DNA of 7,303 nt from Candidatus Hermodarchaeota archaeon (GTDB lineage: Archaea > Asgardarchaeota > Hermodarchaeia > Hermodarchaeales > Hermodarchaeaceae): contig JAEOSV010000034.1 of the NCBI GenBank assembly GCA_016840185.1, positions 1 to 7,303 on the forward strand. Direction: 5' to 3'. Each line of letters starts with the position of its first letter. Position 1 is the first letter of the stretch. Under the pieces are notes generated by a model. It worked only from the letters and a program-made list of their open reading frames with translations. It was not told the DNA's origin and made no database searches. Of this stretch, positions 1 through 5,751 are shown piece after piece. Made by a program: the position numbers and the translations under genes.

Positions 1-2
1 CC

Positions 3-530
3 GCACCCCAATTCCTTACAAAACTGGAAAACCACCAAGAAATTGCTTCAACCGTGGGGCTTCCTAGGTCTGCCATTTCAACACAATATCCCATGCAATA
101 CGTTGCAACGGGAACTCCGTTTCTTATAGTACCTCTTATTTCCCTGGAAGCCGTTCAACGAGCTCAACCCGACGGACAAGCAATCTTGAAAACCCTCGGC
201 GCTCACTCAACTGCTAAAATTGTCATCCTTAGCACCGAAACGACCAATCCAGATTCAGATGTGCATGCTCGAATGTTTGCTCCTGATGTCGGAGTCTTAG
301 AAGATCCCGCCACAGGGAGTGCAGCCGGACCTATCGGCGCTTACGTAGACAATTATAGGCTTTTGAACCGTGATACCCGAAAAACGCCAATCATCATCGA
401 GCAAGGCTATGAAATGAACCGTCCCAGTCAGTTAGTGGCAGAAGTTGTGGGCGCAAAAGAACCTGAGAACGTTTTAGTGTCCGGAAAAATCAAACTCACT
501 GCCGAAGGTACCTTCTTTGTGGACGACTAA
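3..530 (+). CDS. PhzF family protein, C-terminal part (5' end outside window)
   Basis: The reading frame is open to the left edge, so the start lies outside; about 175 residues are visible. The visible part carries two hallmarks of the PhzF family (DapF-like fold; phenazine-biosynthesis PhzF and its many isomerase-like relatives): a conserved TGTPFLIVPL-type segment near nt 111-140 and the diagnostic EDPATGSAA motif at nt 300-326. In the family this second motif lines one side of the active site between the two DapF-like halves; the catalytic Glu is in the N-terminal half and cannot be seen here. Most PhzF paralogues act on unknown small substrates, and nothing nearby suggests phenazine synthesis, so an uncharacterised isomerase/epimerase-like cytosolic enzyme is the safest reading. 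It ends 26 bp before the methyltransferase gene on the same strand, so the two may be co-transcribed. Family assignment is firm; substrate is unknown. Confidence 0.9.
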   Translation, partial: APQFLTKLENHQEIASTVGLPRSAISTQYPMQYVATGTPFLIVPLISLEAVQRAQPDGQAILKTLGAHSTAKIVILSTETTNPDSDVHARMFAPDVGVLEDPATGSAAGPIGAYVDNYRLLNRDTRKTPIIIEQGYEMNRPSQLVAEVVGAKEPENVLVSGKIKLTAEGTFFVDD

Positions 531-556
531 CCCTCAGTGGCTAGAGCTGAAATACT

Positions 557-1747
557 ATGTTGAATTCCATTTGCCCGCCTCCAGCAGCTTCGGAATTTAG
601 CGACGAGCTTCGCCAATACTTTGTCAATCAATTCGGCATCACACGAACAAAGACTCTTGCATCAGCACTAAGCCAACCAGGGAACTTTTTCCACCTACGC
701 ACTAACACCCTCCGCACGAATAACGAAGCAATTGTTTCCCAGCTTGAACAAGAAAATATCTCCGCCAACATTGTAGATTCTGATTTGAATGCAGTGGGCC
801 TACCCATCCACAAGACGGGTCCTGTTCCTCAGCATGATCTGATTATCATCGCAGATAAAGTAAGTACAGAAAATGTGCTTCTTGGCAGTCATCTTTACCG
901 GCCAGGTGTCAAGCGCTTTGACCGATTTTCCAAAGGGGATTCTGTCACGGTAGTAAATCCAAAAGGGCACATCGTTGGAAGTGGAATTGCCAATATCGAT
1001 AGTAAAACTCTACCCTCCGTCAAACACGGTTTAGTCGTGAAAATTACCGACTCCTACTATGATTTACCTAGTATCGCGGATCTGGCCGCGTATCAAAAGG
1101 GGCTGTTCTACTCACAATCACTTTCTGCAATGTTGGTCGCCCCAATCCTCGCGCCACAACAAGGAGAGCTCATCATCGACTTCTGTGCCGCCCCGGGTGG
1201 TAAAAGCACTCACATCGCACAGTTAGTAGGCGATCGATGCCAGCTCATCGCCGTGGATCGGTCTGAGCGCCGACTCAATCAATTACTCACAGAGGCTAAA
1301 CGCTTGGGAATAACCTGCATTACACCCTTTGTGGGTCGAGCTAAGGACTTTGTTGCACTCCAACCTAAAATTCAAGCCGACCGTGTACTCATCGATCCAC
1401 CTTGCACAGCACTTGGTGTGCGACCTAAGCTCTATGATGAAACCAAACAGGCGCGAATTCAAAGTACCGCATCATATCAGCGCATGATTCTAGACTCTGC
1501 AATCGCCGCCCTTCGCCCTGACGGAATACTGGTATATTCAACTTGCACTTTGACCATTGAAGAAAATGAATTGAACATTCAACATCTCATCAACACCCAA
1601 GGATTTACCCTTGAACCCCAAACCCCCTTCATTGGTACGAAGGGTATTGCAGGAGGTTCCGAAGTCAAAGGACTCGTTCAACGTATCTTTCCAGATACTC
1701 ATGATTTACCGGGATATTTCATCGCAAAACTCAGAAAACCAAAATAA
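557..1747 (+). CDS. NOL1/NOP2/Sun (NSUN6-like) RNA m5C methyltransferase with PUA domain
   Basis: A 396-residue S-adenosylmethionine-dependent RNA (cytosine-C5) methyltransferase. Visible in order: an N-terminal helical region (1-~90), a PUA-type RNA-binding insert (~95-165, with PGVKRFDRFSKGDSV), then the Rossmann methyltransferase domain. That domain has SAM motif I DFCAAPGGKS (208-217), an acidic AVD residue at 234, motif IV DPPC with Cys283, and motif VI YSTCT with Cys330. The two cysteines are the paired catalytic/release residues of the Nop2/Sun family. The order pre-PUA, PUA, then catalytic domain, and the GxRP following motif IV, resemble human NSUN6 and its archaeal homologue (P. horikoshii PH1991, about 389 aa), which methylate C72 of the tRNA acceptor stem; that target is inference here. 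No strong Shine-Dalgarno precedes the ATG. The gene converges on the isoaspartyl methyltransferase gene with only 6 bp between their stop codons. Confidence 0.93.
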   Translation: MLNSICPPPAASEFSDELRQYFVNQFGITRTKTLASALSQPGNFFHLRTNTLRTNNEAIVSQLEQENISANIVDSDLNAVGLPIHKTGPVPQHDLIIIADKVSTENVLLGSHLYRPGVKRFDRFSKGDSVTVVNPKGHIVGSGIANIDSKTLPSVKHGLVVKITDSYYDLPSIADLAAYQKGLFYSQSLSAMLVAPILAPQQGELIIDFCAAPGGKSTHIAQLVGDRCQLIAVDRSERRLNQLLTEAKRLGITCITPFVGRAKDFVALQPKIQADRVLIDPPCTALGVRPKLYDETKQARIQSTASYQRMILDSAIAALRPDGILVYSTCTLTIEENELNIQHLINTQGFTLEPQTPFIGTKGIAGGSEVKGLVQRIFPDTHDLPGYFIAKLRKPK

Positions 1748-1753
1748 CCGAAG

Positions 1754-2398
1754 TTACGGCGTCCAACCTTCTTTTCCAATTAGGGGCACAAACGCGACCG
1801 ACATTTGTCGGCGTTCATTCACGGCACCCTTTTTGTCCTTCGAGACAAGCGTGAGTTCCTGCCAAAAATGATGTTTACCAACAGGAATTAGCATCACACC
1901 TTCAGGTTTCAACTGCTCTATGAGGGGTTCAGGGACATGCGGGGCTGCTGCTGCCACCATGATGCGATCAAAGGGTGCCTCAGCAGGTAAGCCCAAGGTT
2001 CCGTCTCCTTCAATCACCGTTACGCGATCACTATACCCTGAGCGTTCAAGGTTTGCGGTCGCAAATTCTACCAAAGACGATTTTCGTTCAATCGTGAAAA
2101 CATGCCCAGACGGTGGTTTTCCAGAAGGTGAGACGACTTCCGCAACAAGGGCTGCATGATATCCTGAACCACCACCTATTTCCAACACCGTCATCCCTTC
2201 TTCGAGCTCAAGGAGTTCAAGATAAATCAAACACATATGAATGGCTGAAATGGTCTGGCCTTCCCCAATGGGGAGTGGAGTATCCACATACGCATCACGA
2301 ATCAGATGTTCTGGTAAAAACAGTTCACGTGGAACCGTTCGGTAGGCGCGCATGGTTTCTTCTTTTTTCACAGTTCGGGATGCGATTAACCGCTTCAA
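1754..2398 (-). CDS. pcm: protein-L-isoaspartate O-methyltransferase (PIMT)
   Basis: Repairs age-damaged proteins by methylating L-isoaspartyl residues with S-adenosylmethionine in the cytosol. Numbered from the TTG at 2398 (214 aa), the family marks are VPRELF after an N-terminal helix, PLPIGEGQTIS (41-51), SAM motif I VLEIGGGSGY (71-80), VFTIER (100-105) carrying the ribose-binding acidic residue, GDG (131-133) and the C-terminal VPLIGKEGW (204-212). I chose TTG because a perfect AAGGAGG (2404-2410) sits 5 nt upstream and the resulting length matches archaeal homologues. An in-frame ATG at 2461 would add 21 residues with no family resemblance and has no good ribosome-binding site. One small oddity: QTISAIHM has Ile where the family usually has Pro (QTISAPHM). 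Divergent from the DUF371 gene and convergent with the NSUN-type gene. Confidence 0.93.
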   Translation of the reverse strand: MKRLIASRTVKKEETMRAYRTVPRELFLPEHLIRDAYVDTPLPIGEGQTISAIHMCLIYLELLELEEGMTVLEIGGGSGYHAALVAEVVSPSGKPPSGHVFTIERKSSLVEFATANLERSGYSDRVTVIEGDGTLGLPAEAPFDRIMVAAAAPHVPEPLIEQLKPEGVMLIPVGKHHFWQELTLVSKDKKGAVNERRQMSVAFVPLIGKEGWTP

Positions 2399-2403
2399 GG
2401 TTG

Positions 2404-2410
2404 CCTCCTT
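2404..2410 (-). promoter_or_regulatory. Shine-Dalgarno deciding the TTG start of pcm
   Basis: On the minus strand AAGGAGG is followed after 5 nt by TTG (2398-2396). It is among the strongest SD matches in the window and favours the TTG over the in-frame ATG 63 nt upstream. Confidence 0.65.
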
Positions 2411-2519
2411 TCTTCCACCATCGGGTTTAGGGTTTTCTGAGGTCGTAAAATCACACACCATTCACGTAAAGAAATTCCTGGTTGAAACTATTTGTACTCG
2501 CCCTACTAAATATCCCTCT

Positions 2520-2966
2520 ATGGAATCAACTAAACAGACCCGGCTCACCATCAGCGCTCAAGGCCACCCCAATATTCAAGCCACCCACTCATCCACGTTC
2601 GAAATAACCATGGACCCACATCTTACCTTGAAAGGGGACTGTATCATCGGTGTGAACGCTTCTCACAGCGCTCAACACCTTGATTCTCTCCTCGGCAGCC
2701 TCTTAAGACGCCCGGACACGCAAATTCTAACGAAATTTACAATTGGTGGCATTTCTGAAGAAATTCAAGGGTATGGGTCTCCGTTACTTACACTAACTTC
2801 TTCAACTTCATTGGTTTGGCGCACAAGCGATTTCATTGATTCACGCACCGTTGCAATTCATTGCAATAAAGCGGCAAAAGACCTCGACCGACAGCTAGTT
2901 GATTCCCTTCAAACTCCCGAAACAGTCCTTCAAGTAACCTTCGTTTTATTTCCGGGACTTAAATGA
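2520..2966 (+). CDS. DUF371 family protein
   Basis: 148 residues from the ATG at 2520. It matches the archaeal DUF371 family almost end to end: GHPNIQATH (15-23), LTLKGDCIIGV (35-45), GYGSPLLTL (84-92), RTSDF (101-105) and SRTVAIHCNKAAKDLDR (108-124). The family is widespread in archaea and of unknown function; the protein looks soluble, with no signal peptide or membrane segment. The frame stays open upstream to 2352, but family similarity begins right after this ATG and the upstream part is antisense to pcm. No Shine-Dalgarno is visible; an AT-rich stretch at 2484-2495, about 25-36 bp before the ATG, could be the TATA element of a leaderless mRNA. Its last 37 bp overlap the 3' end of the opposite-strand trm5 gene. 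Confidence 0.88.
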   Translation: MESTKQTRLTISAQGHPNIQATHSSTFEITMDPHLTLKGDCIIGVNASHSAQHLDSLLGSLLRRPDTQILTKFTIGGISEEIQGYGSPLLTLTSSTSLVWRTSDFIDSRTVAIHCNKAAKDLDRQLVDSLQTPETVLQVTFVLFPGLK

Positions 2967-4012
2967 AGATCTAAAACAACCTGGCTCTCATGGGGTGCAG
3001 AGGGACGAACAACACGGGAATTCATGATTTCTACTGTATACCCAAATTCAGCTAGCTGACTCAATACTCTAGTTCCAAGAGTTTCTAAATCGACGGATTC
3101 ATTTACCACACCATAGAAATGGATTACTCCCCCGCTTACTTTGATTGCCTTAGCAGCGGAATCAAGAAATGAAAATGCGTCATTTGGTAAATTCATAATT
3201 ACGCGGTCCGCTTTCCCAACTAGTTGGGTCTTGATAATCATTCGGGCATCACCGACAAGGGGAATAATTTCTCCTTTCAAACGATTCAGTTTGAGGCTCT
3301 TTTGTAAGCATTGAATGGCTTGGGGATTGACATCGATGGCAAATACTTGTACTTGCTGATGTTTTGTGGCAAGAAGCGCAAAGGGACCGACTCCCGTGAA
3401 CATATCAACAACAACTTCATCAGGCTGCACTAAAGCAGCCACTCGGTTATGCTCGGTTCCAAGACGTGGACTAAAGTATGTTTGAGTTACATCAATAGCG
3501 ATTTTGATACCAAACTCCGTGTGAATAGTCTTCCTTTGTTCCTTTCCCGCAATCAATCGTAACGGGCGAAGACGACAGACACCCTCAACACCTCCTTCCT
3601 TCGCATACACAGTTGTCACTCGGGGATTGACAACTATTATCGCTTCTCCAATCTGTCCTTCATGGGATGCTAACAGTTCATTCAGCTCAACAATCGCGAT
3701 TTCACCGATGATGTCCAAAGATTGTGGAAGCCATTGGTGTAACTCCTCAGGTAGAACCCCTCGCAAAGCAGCACTAAGATCTGCTGGTTTACGTGATACG
3801 GGCTCGAGGTCTCTCTCCACCTGTTTGAGCTTGGCTGTTTTGTGTTTTAACTCATTGAGTTCGTTTGGAGTGAGTTTTCGGCGAAGAGGAAGAACTAGGG
3901 CGGTATTTTCTTTGGTGATAGGAAAATCTGGGTCAAGTAGCTCATGCTTCGCTAACAGCACTCGAAGTTGTTCCCCTAGGCTCTGATCAACCTGGATACA
4001 CGTTTTTCTCAT
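2930..4012 (-). CDS. trm5b: tRNA (guanine37-N1)-methyltransferase, Trm5 type
   Basis: 360 residues. Makes m1G37 next to the anticodon using S-adenosylmethionine, which prevents +1 frameshifting; archaea and eukaryotes use Trm5 where bacteria use TrmD. Visible parts: an N-terminal D1-like recognition region (~1-75), a linking middle domain with GVEGVCRLRPL (140-151), the signature FSPRL...E..R (180-190), SAM motif I VDMFTGVGPF (202-211), AIDVNPQA (225-232), the catalytic-site NLP (274-276) and RVVRPSAPHE near the C terminus (333-342). Presence of D1 and overall length fit Trm5b (M. jannaschii enzyme 336 aa). Its ATG lies 9 bp after the sepF stop codon on the same strand, so the two are very likely co-transcribed. 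The Shine-Dalgarno before this ATG is weak, consistent with translational coupling to sepF. The 3' end overlaps DUF371 tail to tail. Confidence 0.94.
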   Translation of the reverse strand: MRKTCIQVDQSLGEQLRVLLAKHELLDPDFPITKENTALVLPLRRKLTPNELNELKHKTAKLKQVERDLEPVSRKPADLSAALRGVLPEELHQWLPQSLDIIGEIAIVELNELLASHEGQIGEAIIVVNPRVTTVYAKEGGVEGVCRLRPLRLIAGKEQRKTIHTEFGIKIAIDVTQTYFSPRLGTEHNRVAALVQPDEVVVDMFTGVGPFALLATKHQQVQVFAIDVNPQAIQCLQKSLKLNRLKGEIIPLVGDARMIIKTQLVGKADRVIMNLPNDAFSFLDSAAKAIKVSGGVIHFYGVVNESVDLETLGTRVLSQLAEFGYTVEIMNSRVVRPSAPHESQVVLDLHLSPGNKTKVT

Positions 4013-4021
4013 ATTTGGAGC

Positions 4022-4408
4022 CTACTCTTTCGCAGTAGGAGGAACGTCAATATCCATATCATCCGAGGGTGATTCACGGAATATTTTCACCCGACTCGGT
4101 GCAAGGATAACATACCGGTTTCCAAGTTGCCCAATATCACCATCAACACTAATACATACGGCCCGAAGTTGTTCAACGGCTCTTTTAAGTTGGGTTTGTG
4201 ATTCTGTGCCCTGCTGAATGAGAGGTGAAACATCCATGACAACCATATTGCCTTTTCGCACCTCTTCAGAAATGGGAGTAACATCCATTAGTCCTGTTAG
4301 CTCCATGAACCGCACAAACATCGAAGCGGCCTCTAAGCTCGTACTGGGTGTTGCTTCTTTTGTCTCAGCAGTATCCTTATCCTTCTTTTTTCGTCCAAAT
4401 GGGCTCAA
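4022..4408 (-). CDS. sepF: cell division protein SepF (archaeal type)
   Basis: 128 residues. In archaea SepF is the membrane anchor of FtsZ at the division ring. Layout: a short basic N terminus (MSPFGRKKKDKD) where a membrane-targeting helix normally lies, a low-complexity linker (~13-28), then the compact SepF fold (~30-112) with RKGNMVVMDVSPL (51-63), LKRAVEQLR (74-82), the DGDIGQLGNRYVILAP stretch (89-104) and VKIF. The N terminus is not a clear amphipathic helix, so how it reaches the membrane is uncertain. The start is TTG: a stop codon lies in frame three codons upstream, and GGAGGA (4418-4423) sits 9 nt before the TTG. It lies between a PUA RNA-binding protein gene (68 bp upstream) and trm5b (9 bp downstream); no ftsZ is in the window. 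Confidence 0.86.
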   Translation of the reverse strand: MSPFGRKKKDKDTAETKEATPSTSLEAASMFVRFMELTGLMDVTPISEEVRKGNMVVMDVSPLIQQGTESQTQLKRAVEQLRAVCISVDGDIGQLGNRYVILAPSRVKIFRESPSDDMDIDVPPTAKE

Positions 4409-4417
4409 ACCGTATCA

Positions 4418-4423
4418 TCCTCC
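4418..4423 (-). promoter_or_regulatory. Shine-Dalgarno fixing the TTG start of sepF
   Basis: GGAGGA on the minus strand, 9 nt before the TTG at 4408. An in-frame TGA between the site and the start excludes any upstream start codon, so the TTG is the only possible start for the full SepF domain. Confidence 0.7.
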
Positions 4424-4476
4424 GATAATTCTACAATCCAACGATGAAAGGTGAACTGTAAAAATCCTTCGCCTTA

Positions 4477-4992
4477 TCACTCCGATAGCTCCTTCGATAG
4501 CTTCCACAACTGGTCGCCTACATAATGAAGCGTTTCGAGGGCGCGCCCTTTCTTTGATTTTAAAATTACATCGGGAGTTAGCAGCATTCGTCCTACAGCT
4601 AATGGAACCAGATTCTTTTGGTCAACAATTACTGCGAGTTCATCAACTGCTAGGTTCTCGTCAAGGCTGAAAATACCTGGTGCCATGACATCAGCACCAT
4701 TCACAATATGAGGTACGGCTCCCATGTCAACGACAACCTTTGGCAGTTGAATGTTGTCAGTTAATAATGCAGGTAATCCTGGAACTATACCGGATTTAGA
4801 CCGCAAGAGCCACATTTCGCCTTCAACGAAGTACAACTCAGATTTATTATCCAGTACAAAGCGCTCAACAGGCACCTTACGAGTTGGTGACTCCCTAAGA
4901 GCCCGGTGGATGAGATTCGATGTTTCCTCGAAGATTTTCATCAATTCTCGAAGTTCTTTTGTACGGAGGATTGTACGGTGTTTGATGCGCAT
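4477..4992 (-). CDS. PUA-domain RNA-binding protein, MCT-1/DUF1947-like
   Basis: 171 residues in two parts: an N-terminal pre-PUA region (~1-80, with ELYFVEGEMWLLRSKSG) and a C-terminal PUA domain (~84-160) containing KVVVDMGAVPHIVNGADVMAPGI, DELAVIVDQKNLVPLAVG and the closing ETLHYVGDQLW. The last motif parallels the HYLNDGLW end of human MCTS1, and the architecture matches the archaeal DUF1947/MCT-1-like family, related to eIF2D/DENR-MCT-1 factors acting on ribosomes and initiator tRNA. A role in translation is family-based inference; no catalytic motif is present. ATG start, preceded by AGAGGTG (5000-5006) with a 7-nt spacer. It is the first gene of the minus-strand run toward sepF and trm5b, and diverges from the LSm-eL37 operon across 89 bp. 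Confidence 0.87.
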   Translation of the reverse strand: MRIKHRTILRTKELRELMKIFEETSNLIHRALRESPTRKVPVERFVLDNKSELYFVEGEMWLLRSKSGIVPGLPALLTDNIQLPKVVVDMGAVPHIVNGADVMAPGIFSLDENLAVDELAVIVDQKNLVPLAVGRMLLTPDVILKSKKGRALETLHYVGDQLWKLSKELSE

Positions 4993-5020
4993 GAAATTGC
5001 ACCTCTTCTCTAAATGAGTA

Positions 5021-5050
5021 GCAAACTTTTTTAAGGTCTCTTAAGCATGC
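5021..5050. promoter_or_regulatory. shared AT-box / inverted repeat between divergent PUA and LSm genes
   Basis: The T-rich element ACTTTTTTAAG (5025-5035) sits about 38 bp from the PUA-gene ATG on one side and about 50 bp from the LSm GTG on the other, distances at which it could be the TATA element for either direction or both. It overlaps a perfect 5-bp inverted repeat, TTAAG-gtct-CTTAA (5031-5044), a possible operator. Inferred from position and composition only. Confidence 0.35.
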
Positions 5051-5068
5051 CAGTTGCAATTAGCAGGC

Positions 5069-5073
5069 AGGAG
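5069..5073 (+). promoter_or_regulatory. Shine-Dalgarno for the GTG start of the LSm gene
   Basis: AGGAG followed by an 8-nt spacer and GTG at 5082. It supports the GTG over the in-frame ATG at 5100, and the extra residues (SEHRP) align with the usual RP-x-D-x-L start of archaeal Sm proteins. Confidence 0.6.
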
Positions 5074-5081
5074 CTTATACT

Positions 5082-5342
5082 GTGTCAGAACATCGTCCAA
5101 TGGATTTACTCGGTCGGTCACTAAACTCACAGGTCCTAGTGAAACTAAAAGATGAAAGAGAACTACGTGGTCGTCTTCGCGGATACGATCAACATCTGAA
5201 CCTCATCCTCGATGATGCTGAGGATCTTACCGAAAAACCACCCCAAGAATTGGGAACCGTCATTCTTCGGGGTGACAACGTCATCCTCCTCTCTCCGTCA
5301 GGGAAAGCCCCTAGAAAGAAATCAGCGAAAAAGAAAAAGTGA
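5082..5342 (+). CDS. Sm-like archaeal protein (LSm/SmAP)
   Basis: 86 residues. Archaeal LSm proteins form heptameric rings that bind U-rich RNA 3' ends and act in RNA metabolism. Sm1 covers roughly 8-48 (LLGRSLNSQVLVKLKDERELRGRLRGYDQHLNLILDDAE, with the typical GxLxGYDxHxN-like stretch) and Sm2 is near 58-70 (GTVILRGDNVILLS, the RGD/RGxxV signature). A lysine-rich tail (residues 75-86) extends past the fold and probably makes non-specific RNA contacts. GTG start with a well-placed Shine-Dalgarno. Only 6 bp separate its TGA from the eL37 start; the LSm-eL37 pair is a recurring archaeal gene order. Confidence 0.95.
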   Translation: MSEHRPMDLLGRSLNSQVLVKLKDERELRGRLRGYDQHLNLILDDAEDLTEKPPQELGTVILRGDNVILLSPSGKAPRKKSAKKKK

Positions 5343-5348
5343 TGAACA

Positions 5349-5534
5349 ATGGGTAAAGGAACACCATCCTTCGGAAAGAAAAACAAGAAGACCCACATCC
5401 GCTGCCGACGCTGTGGACGCCGCTCCTATCACGTCAGGAAGAAACGATGTGCTGCCTGTGGTTTCGGTATAACCAGCCGCATCCGTAAATACAGCTGGGC
5501 TCGGAAAGACGTCACCCGAACCCGCCTTGTCTAA
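5349..5534 (+). CDS. rpl37e: 50S ribosomal protein eL37
   Basis: 61 residues, the usual length for archaeal eL37, a small zinc-binding protein of the large subunit that contacts 23S rRNA near the exit-tunnel side. It has the conserved start [16 protein letters not shown], a CxxC...CxxC zinc ribbon (Cys19, Cys22, Cys34, Cys37), and basic, Arg/Lys-rich sequence throughout. The ATG follows the LSm stop by 6 bp; GTGAT at the LSm stop may serve as a partial Shine-Dalgarno. The stop codon lies just 11 nt before the mature 5' end of tRNA-Ala, so the tRNA is probably made from the same transcript. Confidence 0.96.
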   Translation: MGKGTPSFGKKNKKTHIRCRRCGRRSYHVRKKRCAACGFGITSRIRKYSWARKDVTRTRLV

Positions 5535-5545
5535 CCCACTTCAGT

Positions 5546-5652
5546 GGGCCGGTAGATCAGTGGTAGATCGCCGCCTTGGCAAGCTTCACTCACATGCAGT
5601 GTGAAGCCTTAACTGGCGGAGGCCCCGGGTTCAAATCCCGGCCGGTCCACCA
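5546..5652 (+). tRNA. tRNA-Ala(GGC), with canonical intron and encoded CCA
   Basis: Cloverleaf: acceptor GGGCCGG (5546-5552) with CCGGTCC (5642-5648); D stem GATC/GATC (5555-5558, 5566-5569); anticodon stem CCGCC/GGCGG (5571-5575, 5615-5619); T stem CCGGG/CCCGG (5625-5629, 5637-5641) with TTCAAAT loop; A73 at 5649 and CCA encoded at 5650-5652. After removing a 32-nt intron the anticodon loop reads TTGGCAT, anticodon GGC. The acceptor carries G3-U70, the defining alanine identity element, which independently confirms Ala. It lies 11 nt after the eL37 stop codon with no room for a separate promoter, so it is likely processed from the LSm-eL37 transcript. Confidence 0.95.
5582..5613 (+). other. 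canonical tRNA intron (position 37/38) with bulge-helix-bulge
   Basis: 32 nt. Inner helix GCTTCAC (5583-5589) pairs with GTGAAGC (5601-5607). The two 3-nt bulges CA^A (5580-5582) and AC^T (5612-5614) flank a 4-nt central helix (5576-5579 with 5608-5611) that includes one U-U mismatch and one G-U pair, so the motif is slightly imperfect. Cleavage after the second base of each bulge gives exactly the canonical 37/38 junction. Confidence 0.85.
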
Positions 5653-5653
5653 A

Positions 5654-5674
5654 TTTATCTTCTGTTTTTATCTT
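5654..5674 (+). terminator. T-rich terminator after tRNA-Ala
   Basis: Pyrimidine/T-rich stretch right after the encoded CCA, with a five-T run at 5665-5669. Archaeal RNA polymerase commonly stops at such tracts without a hairpin. It would end the LSm-eL37-tRNA-Ala transcript. Confidence 0.5.
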
Positions 5675-5682
5675 GGTTGACA

Positions 5683-5697
5683 CGAAAACATTAATAC
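5683..5697 (+). promoter_or_regulatory. BRE/TATA-like promoter of the membrane protein gene
   Basis: Purine-rich CGAAAAC followed by ATTAATA (5690-5696). A start about 25 bp downstream (~5718) would give a ~34-nt leader that contains the TGAGG ribosome-binding site at 5739-5743. Positional inference. Confidence 0.4.
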
Positions 5698-5751
5698 CTA
5701 CTGAGTTATCCCAATGGCTCACACTAACGAGCACACTCTGAGGCTTCTCGC

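Noticed and set aside
2352..2519. Possible longer N terminus of the DUF371 protein
   Set aside because: The extension is antisense to pcm and the family similarity starts just after the ATG at 2520.
3627..3986. 119-codon plus-strand open frame
   Set aside because: Antisense to Trm5 D1/middle domains; Ser/Arg-rich composition typical of an antisense frame.
4751..5017. Open frame of 88 codons on the plus strand
   Set aside because: Entirely antisense to the well-supported PUA-domain gene, with no family resemblance and no ribosome-binding site.
5339..5345. GTGATGA resembling a C box at the LSm stop
   Set aside because: No CTGA D box at a suitable distance; it is explained by the LSm stop codon and the eL37 translation start region.
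5714..5751. Earlier ATG for the membrane protein
   Set aside because: It is out of frame with the ORF and its own frame closes after a few dozen codons; the ATG at 5752 has a well-spaced SD.
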